64,000 bases of DNA from Microbacterium sp. C5A9 (GTDB lineage: Bacteria > Actinomycetota > Actinomycetes > Actinomycetales > Microbacteriaceae), in contig NZ_JABXGD010000005.1 in assembly GCF_022627955.1 (NCBI RefSeq), positions 248,001 to 312,000 of the forward strand, given 5' to 3'. Shown here piece after piece: positions 1 to 8,500 of this stretch; position 1 is the stretch's first letter, and each line of letters begins with the position of its first letter. A program made the position numbers and the translations under genes. A model generated the notes under the pieces. It was not told where the DNA came from. It saw only the letters and a list, made by a program, of their open reading frames with translations, and searched no databases.

Positions 1-248
1 GGCAGTACGACTCGCTCGGACGTGATGCGGATGACGAGGTCGCGGCGCTGCTCGACGAGTTCGATCGTGGACTCGACGGCGTCTCGGCACTCGAGGCGTC
101 GCGGCGGGTCACGGCCGTCGAGGCGCAGCTGCGCCGCATCGCGACGGTCGGCAAGCTGTACGGGCGCGACTTCGATGACGTCATTGCGCTGAAGTACCTG
201 CATCAGCGCTACACCGCGTACGTGCGCTGGCAGGAGCTGCGCGGGTGA
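1..248 (+). CDS. 3' end of a probable MoxR-type AAA ATPase (partial)
   Basis: Only the last 81 codons are inside the window (reading frame starts at base 3, TGA at 246-248). The visible tail is helical and charged and carries no diagnostic motif, so the protein cannot be identified from its own sequence. The assignment rests on context: it is translationally coupled (GTGA overlap) to a cluster containing a vWA protein, and MoxR-family ATPases are the usual upstream partners of such vWA proteins. The 5' part with Walker A/B motifs would lie before base 1. It could instead be another helical protein of the same operon. Confidence 0.5.
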   Translation, partial: QYDSLGRDADDEVAALLDEFDRGLDGVSALEASRRVTAVEAQLRRIATVGKLYGRDFDDVIALKYLHQRYTAYVRWQELRG

Positions 249-937
249 ATCGCCTGCCCGTGCAGCTGGCGAACGCGCCGGCCCCGTTCGCCCCCGCGGC
301 GCTCCCGGACTTCTCGTCCGTGGGGCTCGACACAGCCCTCGCGGCGAGGTCGGTGTCGCAGGCGCACGGCGACGCCGAGCTGTTCACCCGGGCGCTCGCC
401 GCAGGGGTCGCGGCGGATGCGGCATCCCGCGACGACCGTGACCGGGCGCTCGACCTCGTCGCGATCGCCGGATGGCGCGCCGGCGCGCTCGGCCTGCGTG
501 CCGATGCACTGACCAGGCTCGCCGCGCTGCCGACCGCCGAGACGCGCGTGGCGGCGGCAGCCGTGCTCGGAATCGGCGTCGACCAGCTCGACGTCTTCAT
601 ACGGCGCCAGGGGACGGACCGTTTCTGGTGGCCGGGCCGTGCCGATCAGCGAGGATACGTGCTGGCCGTCGGCGGGTTCCGCGGCATCGGCGGTGCGTGG
701 ATCCGTCCGCCCGAGCGCGTGGAGCGCCTGGCCGACCCCGGCGCCTTCGCCTTCCTCGTCGGAGGCGTCTGGTGGCGTCTCGACGCCGATGTGTGGGGCT
801 CGCGACTCGCCGTGCTCGCAGAGGAGCCGGCCACGGCACTCGCGAGCGGTGAGCGCGTGACGGTGCAGGATGGCGTGACGGTGGTGATCGGCCCCGACAC
901 GCACCTCGCGTGGGTGCACGTGCGGGAGGCCGCGTGA
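245..937 (+). CDS. Conserved 230-aa protein of the ATPase/vWA cluster, function unknown
   Basis: Starts with GTG inside the GTGA that ends the upstream gene, so the two are translationally coupled; its own stop overlaps the next start in the same way. The N-terminal half (about residues 1-115) is Ala/Leu/Arg-rich and probably helical. The C-terminal half is richer in Trp, Gly and aromatics, with an FWWPGR stretch near residue 127 and a GGVWWRLD segment near 178, suggesting a compact beta-containing domain. There is no signal peptide or membrane segment. I do not recognise the family. Its position between a putative MoxR ATPase and a vWA protein suggests an adaptor or substrate subunit, which is inference only. 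Confidence 0.75.
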   Translation: MNRLPVQLANAPAPFAPAALPDFSSVGLDTALAARSVSQAHGDAELFTRALAAGVAADAASRDDRDRALDLVAIAGWRAGALGLRADALTRLAALPTAETRVAAAAVLGIGVDQLDVFIRRQGTDRFWWPGRADQRGYVLAVGGFRGIGGAWIRPPERVERLADPGAFAFLVGGVWWRLDADVWGSRLAVLAEEPATALASGERVTVQDGVTVVIGPDTHLAWVHVREAA

Positions 938-2829
938 GCGCGGAGCCCGAGCAGCGCGCGCAGCCGGCGCCGGAGACGGTGCCGTTGAGCGATGAGGCGC
1001 GAGCAGCCTGGGAGCGGGCGCTCGCCCTGTGGCGCGTGCGTCTCGACGACCCCCGGATGCACCCGGGTGCCGCCGCCCGGCACGGGGCGCCCGCCTGGTT
1101 CCGCTTCCCGCCCTCGGTCACCGTGGATCCGCACTACCTCGCCGAACGAGGACTCGCCGACGAGCTGTGGAGCATGTTCGCGCACGAGATCGGTCACCAC
1201 GTGCTCGCCCCCAGCACCCGCATCGACGCGCTGAAGATCGACCACCAGATGGCCAGGGCGATCATGACCGTGTCGCCTCATCGCGACGCCGGCGACGGGG
1301 CGCGGCGGCTCGGCAATCTGTGGAGCGATCTGCTCGTGAACACCCGTCTCGCGCAGCTGCAGCGCGCCGAGGCCGGAGGCTCTTCCACCCCGACGCGCGA
1401 TCTGGGCATCGTCCGGCTCGGACGTGCGCTGTATCCCGCGCCCGCCGACAGCGCCGACCGTCTCTGGTGGGTCTACTGCCGTGCGTACGAGCTGCTGTGG
1501 CAGCTGCCGCAGGGCACTCTGTGCGCGCCTGAGCCGCCGGCTCGTCCGGTCGCCAGGCCCGTGGCTCAACGGCCGGTCCCGATGAGTGAGATCCCCGAGG
1601 AACACCGCGAGAAGGAGCGGCTGCTGCGCGAGGCCCGTGCCGAGCGCGAGCGCGTCGCCGCGGAGCTCGCGGGGGCGACCGCCACGAATCCACCGGTCGA
1701 CGCGGCCCTGGTCGCCGACGCCGTGCGCACGTTCGGCACCGACCCGGTGTCGGGAGCCGCGCTGTTCGGAGTGATCGCGGCACCGTATCTCGCCGAGCAG
1801 GACGCCGCCGGTGGCTGGCCCCTCGAGCCTCCCGTCGGGTGCGGCGTCGACGACCGGCCCGCGACCGCCGCGGAACTCGGTCGCCTCCTCGCCGATCAGC
1901 GACTGCGCGGCGATCTGCCGCGGCATCCGGGCACGGTGCGCGACAGCAACGACAGCGTCGATCCCGATGACGGAATCGACGGGGAGAAGAAGAGCGCCGG
2001 GCAACATCTCACCCTCGCACGCACACTGCAGCTGTACCGCGACAGTGGGAAGGATGCCGTCGTCGCCGCGTGGTACCGCACCGAGGCCTCCGCGTGGGTG
2101 CGGCCGTACACCCGGCCCGCGCCGTCGATCCCGACCGGGGGCATCCCCGGGCCGCTCGAGCTGTGGGAGGTCGGCGACGCCCTCGGCGACATCGACTGGC
2201 CCGTCACGATGCGCTCGGGCGCGGTGATCCCCGGGGTGACCACGCGGCGCCGCTCCGAACTCGACGACGAGCCGCTCGTGCGGGAGACGAGTCTCGAGCT
2301 CGATCTCTACATCGACTCCTCTGGTTCGATGACTCATCCGCATCGCGGCTCGCCCGCCGTGCTGGCAGGCACGATCCTCGCGCTGTCGATCCTGCGCGGC
2401 GGCGGACGCGTGCGGGTCACGAGCTTCTCGGGCACCGGCGAGGTCGCGGGGATGCCGCGGTTCGGGCGCGATCCGGAGGAGATCATCGCGGCGATCTCGC
2501 TGTTCTTCGGCCGGTCGACGTCGTTCCCGCTCGACCTGTACGCCGCCCGGTATGCGAACCTCCCGCCGGCGGACGACGACACCCAGCGGCACGTGGTCGT
2601 GCTCTCCGACGACGGTCTCGTCTCGATGTTCGGGGTCGGCAACGAGCCCTACGCGGGCGTCGCCCGCGCGGTTCGCGCGGTGCTCACCACCGGTACGCTC
2701 GTGCTCATGGATCCCCGTCGCCAGGTCGCCCAGCTCGCCGAGCGGGACGGGTACGACGTGGTCTATCTGCAGACGATGGCCGATGCTCCCGCGGCATGCG
2801 CGGCCCTGGCGGCGACGCTGCATGGCTGA
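934..2829 (+). CDS. Zincin-like metallopeptidase / vWA domain protein
   Basis: 631 aa from a GTG that overlaps the preceding stop (GTGA). Residues 84-88 read HEIGH, a HExxH zinc-protease motif, and a later LWSDLLVN segment (about 130-137) could supply the third metal ligand, as in the metallopeptidase-like domain found fused to vWA domains (DUF2201 type). The C-terminal third is a von Willebrand A domain: the MIDAS motif DSSGS lies at residues 461-465 and a second acidic strand (VLSDDG) follows. vWA proteins of this kind usually act with MoxR ATPases as metal-dependent chaperone or assembly factors. Residues 215-240 form a charged probable coiled coil. Cytoplasmic; no signal peptide. Whether the peptidase site is active is unknown. 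Confidence 0.85.
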   Translation: MSAEPEQRAQPAPETVPLSDEARAAWERALALWRVRLDDPRMHPGAAARHGAPAWFRFPPSVTVDPHYLAERGLADELWSMFAHEIGHHVLAPSTRIDALKIDHQMARAIMTVSPHRDAGDGARRLGNLWSDLLVNTRLAQLQRAEAGGSSTPTRDLGIVRLGRALYPAPADSADRLWWVYCRAYELLWQLPQGTLCAPEPPARPVARPVAQRPVPMSEIPEEHREKERLLREARAERERVAAELAGATATNPPVDAALVADAVRTFGTDPVSGAALFGVIAAPYLAEQDAAGGWPLEPPVGCGVDDRPATAAELGRLLADQRLRGDLPRHPGTVRDSNDSVDPDDGIDGEKKSAGQHLTLARTLQLYRDSGKDAVVAAWYRTEASAWVRPYTRPAPSIPTGGIPGPLELWEVGDALGDIDWPVTMRSGAVIPGVTTRRRSELDDEPLVRETSLELDLYIDSSGSMTHPHRGSPAVLAGTILALSILRGGGRVRVTSFSGTGEVAGMPRFGRDPEEIIAAISLFFGRSTSFPLDLYAARYANLPPADDDTQRHVVVLSDDGLVSMFGVGNEPYAGVARAVRAVLTTGTLVLMDPRRQVAQLAERDGYDVVYLQTMADAPAACAALAATLHG

Positions 2830-3430
2830 GACCGAGGCGCTGCTCGCAGCCTGGAGCGAGAGATCGGGTGGAGAGGCCGAGGCCTGGGCGCGTGCGAGGA
2901 CGGGACCGTCGCTGGAATCGGTCGCCGCGCGGATCTCCCGCGTCCCGCAGGAGTTCCTCGACGAGCGGGTTTCGCTCCGGGCGCTCGCCGGAGACATCGT
3001 CGGCGGGCCGATCGCCGCGCAGCGGTTCGACGACGACCCGCGGGTGCGCCGAGGAGCCGGCATCGCGCTCTGGCTCGTCGCCAGCGAGGGAGTCATCGAA
3101 CCCCTCGAACCCGCGCTCGCGCACGGACGGACCGCACTCGCCGTCGATGCGCTGGCGCTCCGGGTGGCACCCGTCGCCGATCCCGCCGCCTGGACCTCCG
3201 ACGACGAGCGCCGCATCGAGGCGGCGCGCACCTTCCTGCTCTGGTGCGGGTACCTTCCCGCGGGGGAGGATGCGGCGACGGCCGCGTCGCTCCTCGCCGC
3301 GTGCGACTCGCTCGCGCGCGACCGTGCGCTCGCCGACGCCTACGAGGGTCACCGCCATCGCGCCGAGATCGCCCGCAAGCTCGACGAGGCGCGCCGCAGA
3401 GAGGCGGCGGCGCGGTACTCCAGTGAGTGA
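2822..3430 (+). CDS. Helical 202-aa protein of the vWA cluster
   Basis: The ATG lies 5 nt inside the end of the vWA gene and the gene ends in GTGAGTGA, which also holds the next start, so it is coupled on both sides. The sequence is almost entirely Ala/Arg/Leu helix, suggestive of HEAT-like repeats, and ends in a charged helix rich in Glu/Lys/Arg (last 35 residues). No catalytic motif, signal peptide or membrane segment is visible. I do not recognise the family. Tight coupling implies it is made in fixed ratio with the vWA protein and may be a structural partner. Confidence 0.75.
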   Translation: MAETEALLAAWSERSGGEAEAWARARTGPSLESVAARISRVPQEFLDERVSLRALAGDIVGGPIAAQRFDDDPRVRRGAGIALWLVASEGVIEPLEPALAHGRTALAVDALALRVAPVADPAAWTSDDERRIEAARTFLLWCGYLPAGEDAATAASLLAACDSLARDRALADAYEGHRHRAEIARKLDEARRREAAARYSSE

Positions 3431-4802
3431 CGCTCGCACGGCGGCCGATCCCGATCTGCTCGGGGGACTCGCGCTCGCCGAGTACGCGCCCGGCGAGGCG
3501 GCGGTGCTGAGCGATGCCGAACGCTGGCCGACCCTCGATCCGGCGGGTGCTGCTCGCCTGGCGCGATGGCGCACCCACCCCGACGCACCGCAGTGGACGC
3601 ATGCGACCGGCGATCGCCTGACCGCTGAGCAGGCCGAGCGGGTGAGGCATCCGCTGCCCCTCGACGGCTGGATCGCCGAGCACCTCGACGCCGCCCGGCG
3701 CACGCTGCGCTATCGCGGCATGCCCGCACACGCCGTGCTCGACGACTTTCCCACGATCGCCCGGCGCGACCTCGTCGACGACCTGGCAGCATTCGTGCCG
3801 CTCGACGCCGACCTCTCCCGCATGCTGCACGGCACCAGCTCCGGCTCGACCGGCGCGGCGCTGCTGATCCCCGACGACGTCGAGGAGGTGGCGCGCGGCT
3901 TCCACCTGCTCGTGGCGCTCGCCGCATCGGCGGGAGTCCCGATCGTCGCGGAGGGCGAGCGCATGGCCGTGGCCAACCTCGTGTTCCAGCGCCAGGCCTT
4001 CACCTACGTCTCGGTCGTCTCGAGCTTCGCCCAGCGCGCGATGTCCCGGCTCAACCTGCATCCGTCGGCGTGGCCCGGACCCGACGCCCGTGAGCGCTTC
4101 CTCGCCGACGCCGACCCGCAGATCCTGAGCGGACACCCCACGAGCCTCGCCGAGCTGCTCGACGCGGGACTCGACGCCGTGCTGCATCCCCGGGTCGTGT
4201 TCTCGGGGGCCATGGCCCTGTCCGGGCCACTGCGGGCGCGGATCGAGGCGGCGTTCGACTGCCCGGTGTTCGACGTGTACGGCCTGCACGAGACGCGGCC
4301 CATCGCGGTGCGCGTCGATGACGGGCCTTTCCGGGTGCTCGACCGCCGCGTGCACGTCGAGGTGCTCGATCCCCACCGCGACGTCGCCGTCCCCGAGGGG
4401 GAGATGGGGGAGATCGTCGTGACCGCGGGGGAGAACCCCCTGCTGCCGCTCGTGCGCTACCGCACCGGCGACCACGGGCGGCTCGTCACCCTCGACGACG
4501 GAGCGATCGGCATCGCCGACCTGGAGGGGCGGGAGAACACGCGCTTCCGTGCCGACGACGGTGCGCTCGTGCCCTGCGTCGAACTCACGCAGCAGCTGCA
4601 GGCGCACGGTGCCGAGGGGTGGTCGGTCCGTCAGGGGCCCGACGGCCGGGTCCTCGCCGTGATCGCGCGAGGCGACGAGGCCGGCGCCCGCGCCGCGCTC
4701 GCCGCCCTGCTCGGCGAGCCGGTCGAGCTGCGGAGGGTCGCCCGGGTGAGCGATCTCGGCGAGGGCAAGCCCCGGCGCTACCGCAGCTGCGTACCCGACT
4801 GA
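3423..4802 (+). CDS. PaaK-like AMP-forming ligase / adenylate-forming enzyme
   Basis: 459 aa from a GTG that overlaps the previous stop codon. It has the landmarks of the acyl-adenylate family in the PaaK/CapK arrangement: a Ser/Thr/Gly phosphate loop TSSGSTG (138-144), an aromatic-acid-type YGLHET (286-291, in place of the usual YG-TE) and RYRTGD (345-350), where the Asp normally contacts the AMP ribose. A C-terminal subdomain follows. Family members activate a carboxylate with ATP and usually pass it to CoA or an amine. The substrate is not predictable. It is the last gene of the coupled cluster; such a ligase beside MoxR/vWA genes suggests covalent modification of a protein or small molecule, which is inference. 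Confidence 0.8.
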   Translation: MSDARTAADPDLLGGLALAEYAPGEAAVLSDAERWPTLDPAGAARLARWRTHPDAPQWTHATGDRLTAEQAERVRHPLPLDGWIAEHLDAARRTLRYRGMPAHAVLDDFPTIARRDLVDDLAAFVPLDADLSRMLHGTSSGSTGAALLIPDDVEEVARGFHLLVALAASAGVPIVAEGERMAVANLVFQRQAFTYVSVVSSFAQRAMSRLNLHPSAWPGPDARERFLADADPQILSGHPTSLAELLDAGLDAVLHPRVVFSGAMALSGPLRARIEAAFDCPVFDVYGLHETRPIAVRVDDGPFRVLDRRVHVEVLDPHRDVAVPEGEMGEIVVTAGENPLLPLVRYRTGDHGRLVTLDDGAIGIADLEGRENTRFRADDGALVPCVELTQQLQAHGAEGWSVRQGPDGRVLAVIARGDEAGARAALAALLGEPVELRRVARVSDLGEGKPRRYRSCVPD

Positions 4803-4822
4803 GTCCGCACTCGGCGCAGACC

Positions 4823-4851
4823 CTGACAGCGGCGCCGGAGCGTCGTACACT
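4823..4851 (+). promoter_or_regulatory. Promoter of the VOC gene, leaderless type
   Basis: CTGACA (4823-4828) and TACACT (4846-4851) are separated by 17 nt and the -10 box ends 6 nt before the ATG at 4858, so transcription should begin at or next to the start codon. No ribosome-binding site is present. Confidence 0.65.
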
Positions 4852-4857
4852 CGCGGC

Positions 4858-5259
4858 ATGAGCGGACTGATCCCCTACCTGCTGTTCCCCGGCAACGCCG
4901 CGGAGGCGCTCGAGCACTACCGGTCGGTCTTCGGCGGTGAGCTGCAGACACTCGACTACGCCACCGCGGGGCGGCACGACGGGCCGGGGGACTCCATCGC
5001 GCACGGGCAGCTGTCCGGCGCCGTCGAGCTGGCCGGAGCGGATGCCGGGGCCGACGACGACGCGGTGCAGATGAGCGGCATGTTCCTGTCGCTGCTCGGC
5101 ACGGCGGACGCCACGACGCTGACGAGCTGGTTCGATCGGCTGTCGTCAGGCGGCCGCGTGATCGATGCTCTGCAGAAGCGGCCGTGGGGCGACTACGACG
5201 GGACGCTCGTCGACCGCTACGGCATCCGCTGGCTCATCGGATTCCACGACGAGGACTGA
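4858..5259 (+). CDS. VOC-superfamily (PhnB/glyoxalase-like) protein
   Basis: 133 aa with the two beta-alpha-beta-beta-beta modules of the vicinal oxygen chelate fold: the N-terminal PYLLFPGNAAEAL segment and the FFGG-like VFGGEL near residue 24 are typical of PhnB-like members, and the C-terminal WGDYDGTLVDRYGIRW segment matches the second module. Length is normal for the family. These proteins bind metal or small ligands, and many have no assigned reaction. The gene is monocistronic, with its own leaderless promoter, and converges on the aminotransferase gene downstream. Confidence 0.9.
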   Translation: MSGLIPYLLFPGNAAEALEHYRSVFGGELQTLDYATAGRHDGPGDSIAHGQLSGAVELAGADAGADDDAVQMSGMFLSLLGTADATTLTSWFDRLSSGGRVIDALQKRPWGDYDGTLVDRYGIRWLIGFHDED

Positions 5260-5286
5260 TCGCGGTCGTCGGCGCCCCGCCGGTCG

Positions 5287-6486
5287 TCAGCGGAACAGGC
5301 GCTGCAGGCGCTGCACCCCTTCGAGGAGCTGGTCGTCGCCGAGCGCGTACGACATCCGGATGTATCCCGAGGGGCCGAAGGCCTCACCCGGCACGACCGC
5401 GACCTCGGCCTGGTCGAGGATCAGATCGGCGAGCTCGAGGGAGGTGGTCGGCGTCACGCCGCCCCAGGTGCGGCCGAGCAGACCCTGCACGTCGGGGTAC
5501 ACGTAGAACGCGCCGAGCGGGTTCGGCACGACGAGGCCGTCGATCTTCGACAGCTCCGACACGATCAGACGACGGCGGCGGTCAAAGGCCTCGCGGAACT
5601 GCTCGGCCTCGGTCTGCGGGCCGTTCAGCGCCGCGATCGCCGCCTTCTGGGCGACGTTGTTCACGTTGCTCGACAGGTGCGACTGCAGGTTGCCGGCGAT
5701 CTTGATGGCATCAGCGGGTCCGACCATCCAGCCCACGCGCCATCCGGTCATCGCATAGGTCTTGGCCACGCCGTTGACGAGGATCGTCTGCCCGGCGAGA
5801 GCGGGAACGGCCTCGACGATGGAGGTCGCCTTCACGCCCTCGTAGGTGAGGTTCTGGTAGATCTCGTCGGAGATCACCCAGATGCCGTGCTCGAGAGCCC
5901 ACTCGCCGATGGCCGCGGTCTCCTCCGCCGTGTACACCGAGCCGGTCGGGTTCGACGGAGAGACGAAGACGAGCACGGTGGTGCGCTCGGTGCGGGCGGC
6001 CTCGAGCTGCTCGACGGTGACCTTGTAGTCCTGGTCGGCTCCCGCGAACACCTCGACGGGGGTGCCGTCGGCGAGACGGATCGCCTCGGGGTAGGTCGTC
6101 CAGTACGGTGCCGGCAGCAGCACCTCGTCGCCCGGGTTCACCACGGCCTGGAAGGCCTGATACACCGACTGCTTGCCGCCGTTGGTCACGATGACCTGGC
6201 TCGGCGAGACCTCGAGGCCGGAGTCGCGGAGCGTCTTCGCGGCGATCGCCTCGCGCAGCGCCGGGAGTCCCGGTGCCGGCGTGTACCGGTAGCTCGCCGG
6301 GTCGGCGAGGGCCTCGGCCGCAGCGTCGACGATGAACTGCGGCGTCGCGAAATCGGGCTCGCCGGCGGCATACGAGATGACGGGCTTGCCTTCGGCCTTG
6401 AGGGCCTTCGCCTTGGCATCGACCTTGAGGGTCGCCGACTCGGCGATGGCGGACAGCTTGCGAGAGAGAGGAGCGCGTTCGGTCAC
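5287..6486 (-). CDS. aspC: Aspartate-type PLP aminotransferase
   Basis: 399 aa class I/II fold-type I aminotransferase. Seen: an N-terminal GEPDFATP substrate segment (42-49), SNPTG (178-182), SDEIY (206-210, PLP ring contact) and [15 protein letters not shown] with the Schiff-base lysine at 242. Family members transfer the amino group of aspartate (sometimes alanine, kynurenine or prephenate) to 2-oxoglutarate. I chose the GTG at 6484-6486, which begins [10 protein letters not shown] as in close family members, rather than the ATG 63 nt upstream, because the extra residues look non-native. It is cytoplasmic and transcribed alone; alanine dehydrogenase lies upstream on the same strand, so both may serve amino-acid nitrogen flow. 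Confidence 0.93.
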   Translation of the reverse strand: MTERAPLSRKLSAIAESATLKVDAKAKALKAEGKPVISYAAGEPDFATPQFIVDAAAEALADPASYRYTPAPGLPALREAIAAKTLRDSGLEVSPSQVIVTNGGKQSVYQAFQAVVNPGDEVLLPAPYWTTYPEAIRLADGTPVEVFAGADQDYKVTVEQLEAARTERTTVLVFVSPSNPTGSVYTAEETAAIGEWALEHGIWVISDEIYQNLTYEGVKATSIVEAVPALAGQTILVNGVAKTYAMTGWRVGWMVGPADAIKIAGNLQSHLSSNVNNVAQKAAIAALNGPQTEAEQFREAFDRRRRLIVSELSKIDGLVVPNPLGAFYVYPDVQGLLGRTWGGVTPTTSLELADLILDQAEVAVVPGEAFGPSGYIRMSYALGDDQLLEGVQRLQRLFR

Positions 6487-6579
6487 GACTACGAGCGTAC
6501 TCGGCCGAGCGTGCGCCGTGAGGGGGCGGCGGTCATCAAGAACGGCCATTCTTGCCGTTCTCGCCCTCCTGTGTCGCCG

Positions 6580-7674
6580 TCAGGCGGTGGCGAAGCCGTG
6601 CGCCGCGGCCACGGCGTCGAGCGTGATGCGACCGCCCTGCACGTTCAGGCCCTTCGCCAGCGCGGGATCGGCCGCGGCGGCGGCTTCCCAGCCGGTGCCC
6701 GCGATCGCCGACACGTAGGGCAGTGTCGCGTTCGTGAGCGCCCGCGTCGCCGTCTCGGGTACGGCGCCAGGCATGTTCGCGACGCAGTAGTAGATCGAGT
6801 CGTGCACCGCGAAGGTCGGGTCGTCGTGCGTGGTCGGGCGGGACCCCTCGAAGCATCCCCCCTGGTCGATCGCGATGTCGACGAGCACCGAGCCGGGCTT
6901 CATGGCCGCGACCATGTCATCGGTCACGAGCTTCGGGGCGGCCGCGCCGGGGATCAGCACCGATCCGATCACGAGGTCGGCCGTCAGCAGCTCGTGCGCG
7001 ATGTCGTAGCGGCTCGACGCGCGGGTCTCGAGGGCACCGCCGTAGCGGTGCTCGAGCTCGCGCAGGCGGGGGAGGGAGATGTCGACGACCGTGACCTTCG
7101 CCCCCAGGCCCAGGGCATTGGCCGCCGCATGCTCGCCGGCGACACCGCCGCCGATCACGACCACCTCGGCGCGCGGGGTTCCGGCGATGCCGCCGAGCAG
7201 CATCCCCCGTCCGCCCGCCGAACGCATCAGGGAGTACGAGCCCATGGTGACCGAGAGCCGCCCGGCGATCTCGCTCATGGGGATCAGCAGCGGCAGACTG
7301 CGGTCGGGCAGCTGCACGGTCTCATAGGCGACGGCCGTCGTGCCCGCCTCGACCAGTGCGGTGGTGAGTGCGCGGTCGGCCGCGAGGTGCAGGTACGTGA
7401 AGAGTGTGAGGTCGGAGCGCAGGAACCCGTACTCCTGCGCGATCGGCTCCTTCACCTTGATGAGCAGATCGGCCTCGCCCCAGGCCTCCTCGGCCGTGGC
7501 GACGATCTCGGCACCGGCGGCCCGGTACGCGTCGTCGGAGATGCCCGAGCCGACTCCTGCGCCCGACTGCACCAGGACGCGGTGCCCTTCGTGAACCAGC
7601 CGATCGGCGCCCGCGGGGGTGAGCGCGGTGCGGTTCTCGTTGTTCTTGACTTCGGTCGGCACGCCGATCTTCAT
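6580..7674 (-). CDS. ald: Alanine dehydrogenase
   Basis: 364 aa, the normal length. It catalyses NAD-dependent interconversion of L-alanine and pyruvate plus ammonium. The catalytic residues known from the family are present: K75 in LIKVKEP, H96 in YLHLAAD, and an Asp in DIAIDQGG near residue 270; the NAD-binding glycine motif GGGVAGE is at about 174-180. GGAGG lies just upstream of the ATG. The gene is divergent from an Lrp/AsnC regulator, the usual arrangement in actinobacteria, where Lrp-type AldR activates or represses ald according to alanine supply. Confidence 0.97.
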   Translation of the reverse strand: MKIGVPTEVKNNENRTALTPAGADRLVHEGHRVLVQSGAGVGSGISDDAYRAAGAEIVATAEEAWGEADLLIKVKEPIAQEYGFLRSDLTLFTYLHLAADRALTTALVEAGTTAVAYETVQLPDRSLPLLIPMSEIAGRLSVTMGSYSLMRSAGGRGMLLGGIAGTPRAEVVVIGGGVAGEHAAANALGLGAKVTVVDISLPRLRELEHRYGGALETRASSRYDIAHELLTADLVIGSVLIPGAAAPKLVTDDMVAAMKPGSVLVDIAIDQGGCFEGSRPTTHDDPTFAVHDSIYYCVANMPGAVPETATRALTNATLPYVSAIAGTGWEAAAAADPALAKGLNVQGGRITLDAVAAAHGFATA

Positions 7675-7813
7675 CGATCCTCCAGGTGACAGCTCGCAGG
7701 GGCGCAGCGCGGCGCACTGCAGTTCGTGCGGCGCCGTGCAGTTCTTTCAGTGCAGCTCAGTGCAGTACAGAATCGCAGAAACGTCGATTCAGCACCACAA
7801 TCACTGAAGAAGA

Positions 7814-7841
7814 TTCGATGATCCGCATCATCCTGCATAAT
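7814..7841 (+). promoter_or_regulatory. lrp promoter with embedded palindromic operator
   Basis: TTCGAT (7814-7819) and CATAAT (7836-7841) are 16 nt apart, and the -10 box ends 7 nt before the ATG. The spacer holds the inverted repeat GATGAT-CCGC-ATCATC (7817-7832). An operator in this position would give autorepression. Several CAGTGCAG-like repeats (about 7730-7770) between this promoter and ald may be further Lrp contacts. Confidence 0.55.
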
Positions 7842-7848
7842 CGTTCAC

Positions 7849-8358
7849 ATGGAGACAGCGCCCGAGGCCCCGTCATCGAACACCCTTCGGGCACCGGCCC
7901 TCGACGCGGTCGATGCCAAGATCGTGCAGCTGCTCAGCGCCGACGGGCGGATGACGAACGCCGAGCTCGCGGGTCATCTGGGCGTGGCGCCCTCCACCGC
8001 GCACGCGCGCCTGCGGGCGCTCACCCAGCGTGGCGTCATCACCGGATTCCACGCGAGCGTCGACGAGCGGATGCTGGGTGCCGGACTGCAGGCGATCATC
8101 GGCGTGAGCCTGCGCCCGAGCGCTCGCCGAGAGAGCATCGTCGAGTTCGCCGACCGGGTGCGAGGGCTGCCCCAGGTGATCCAGGTCTTCTTCCTCGGAG
8201 GGGACGACGACTTCCTGCTGCACATCGCGGTGGCCGACTCGTCGGAGATGCGCGAGTTCGTGCTCGAGCACCTTTCGGCACAGAGCAGCGTGGCCTCGAC
8301 GCGCACGAGCATCGTCTTCGACTACCACCGCAATTCGGTGGCCGCGTCCTTCCGCTGA
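7849..8358 (+). CDS. Lrp/AsnC-family regulator (AldR-like)
   Basis: 169 aa with an N-terminal winged helix (about residues 20-70, ELAGHLGVAPSTAHARLRAL as recognition helices) and a C-terminal RAM/AsnC ligand-binding domain (about 80-155). Lrp proteins assemble as octamers, bind amino acids and wrap DNA. Divergent transcription from ald makes alanine the probable effector, as for mycobacterial AldR. Its own promoter contains a perfect 6-bp-arm palindrome and appears leaderless. A G9 tract and a short G5/C5 hairpin follow the stop codon. Confidence 0.93.
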   Translation: METAPEAPSSNTLRAPALDAVDAKIVQLLSADGRMTNAELAGHLGVAPSTAHARLRALTQRGVITGFHASVDERMLGAGLQAIIGVSLRPSARRESIVEFADRVRGLPQVIQVFFLGGDDDFLLHIAVADSSEMREFVLEHLSAQSSVASTRTSIVFDYHRNSVAASFR

Positions 8359-8413
8359 GTCCCGGCAGACGCGCGTGCAGTGGGGGGGGGCCGACCCCCG
8401 CCTGAGCAGGATA

Positions 8414-8443
8414 TTGCACGCGACTCAGTGCGGTGTCTAGGGT
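8414..8443 (+). promoter_or_regulatory. Candidate promoter of the AraC gene
   Basis: TTGCAC (8414-8419), 18-nt spacer, TAGGGT (8438-8443). The leader to the ATG is about 50 nt and contains a GGGGGA ribosome-binding site. Confidence 0.4.
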
Positions 8444-8500
8444 GAGCCCGGGGCTCGGCCGCGATGTCGCGGGAGAGCGCGCGGAGTTCTGGGGGACGCG

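Noticed and set aside
646-3231. Very long open frame on the minus strand opposite the vWA cluster
   Set aside because: High-GC antisense shadow: Arg/Pro/Ala-rich, no start signal or family, and it opposes a set of well-supported coupled genes.
8382-8390. G9 tract as a phase-variation switch
   Set aside because: It lies outside coding sequence and about 110 nt from the next start, not in a promoter spacer, so no expression effect is evident.
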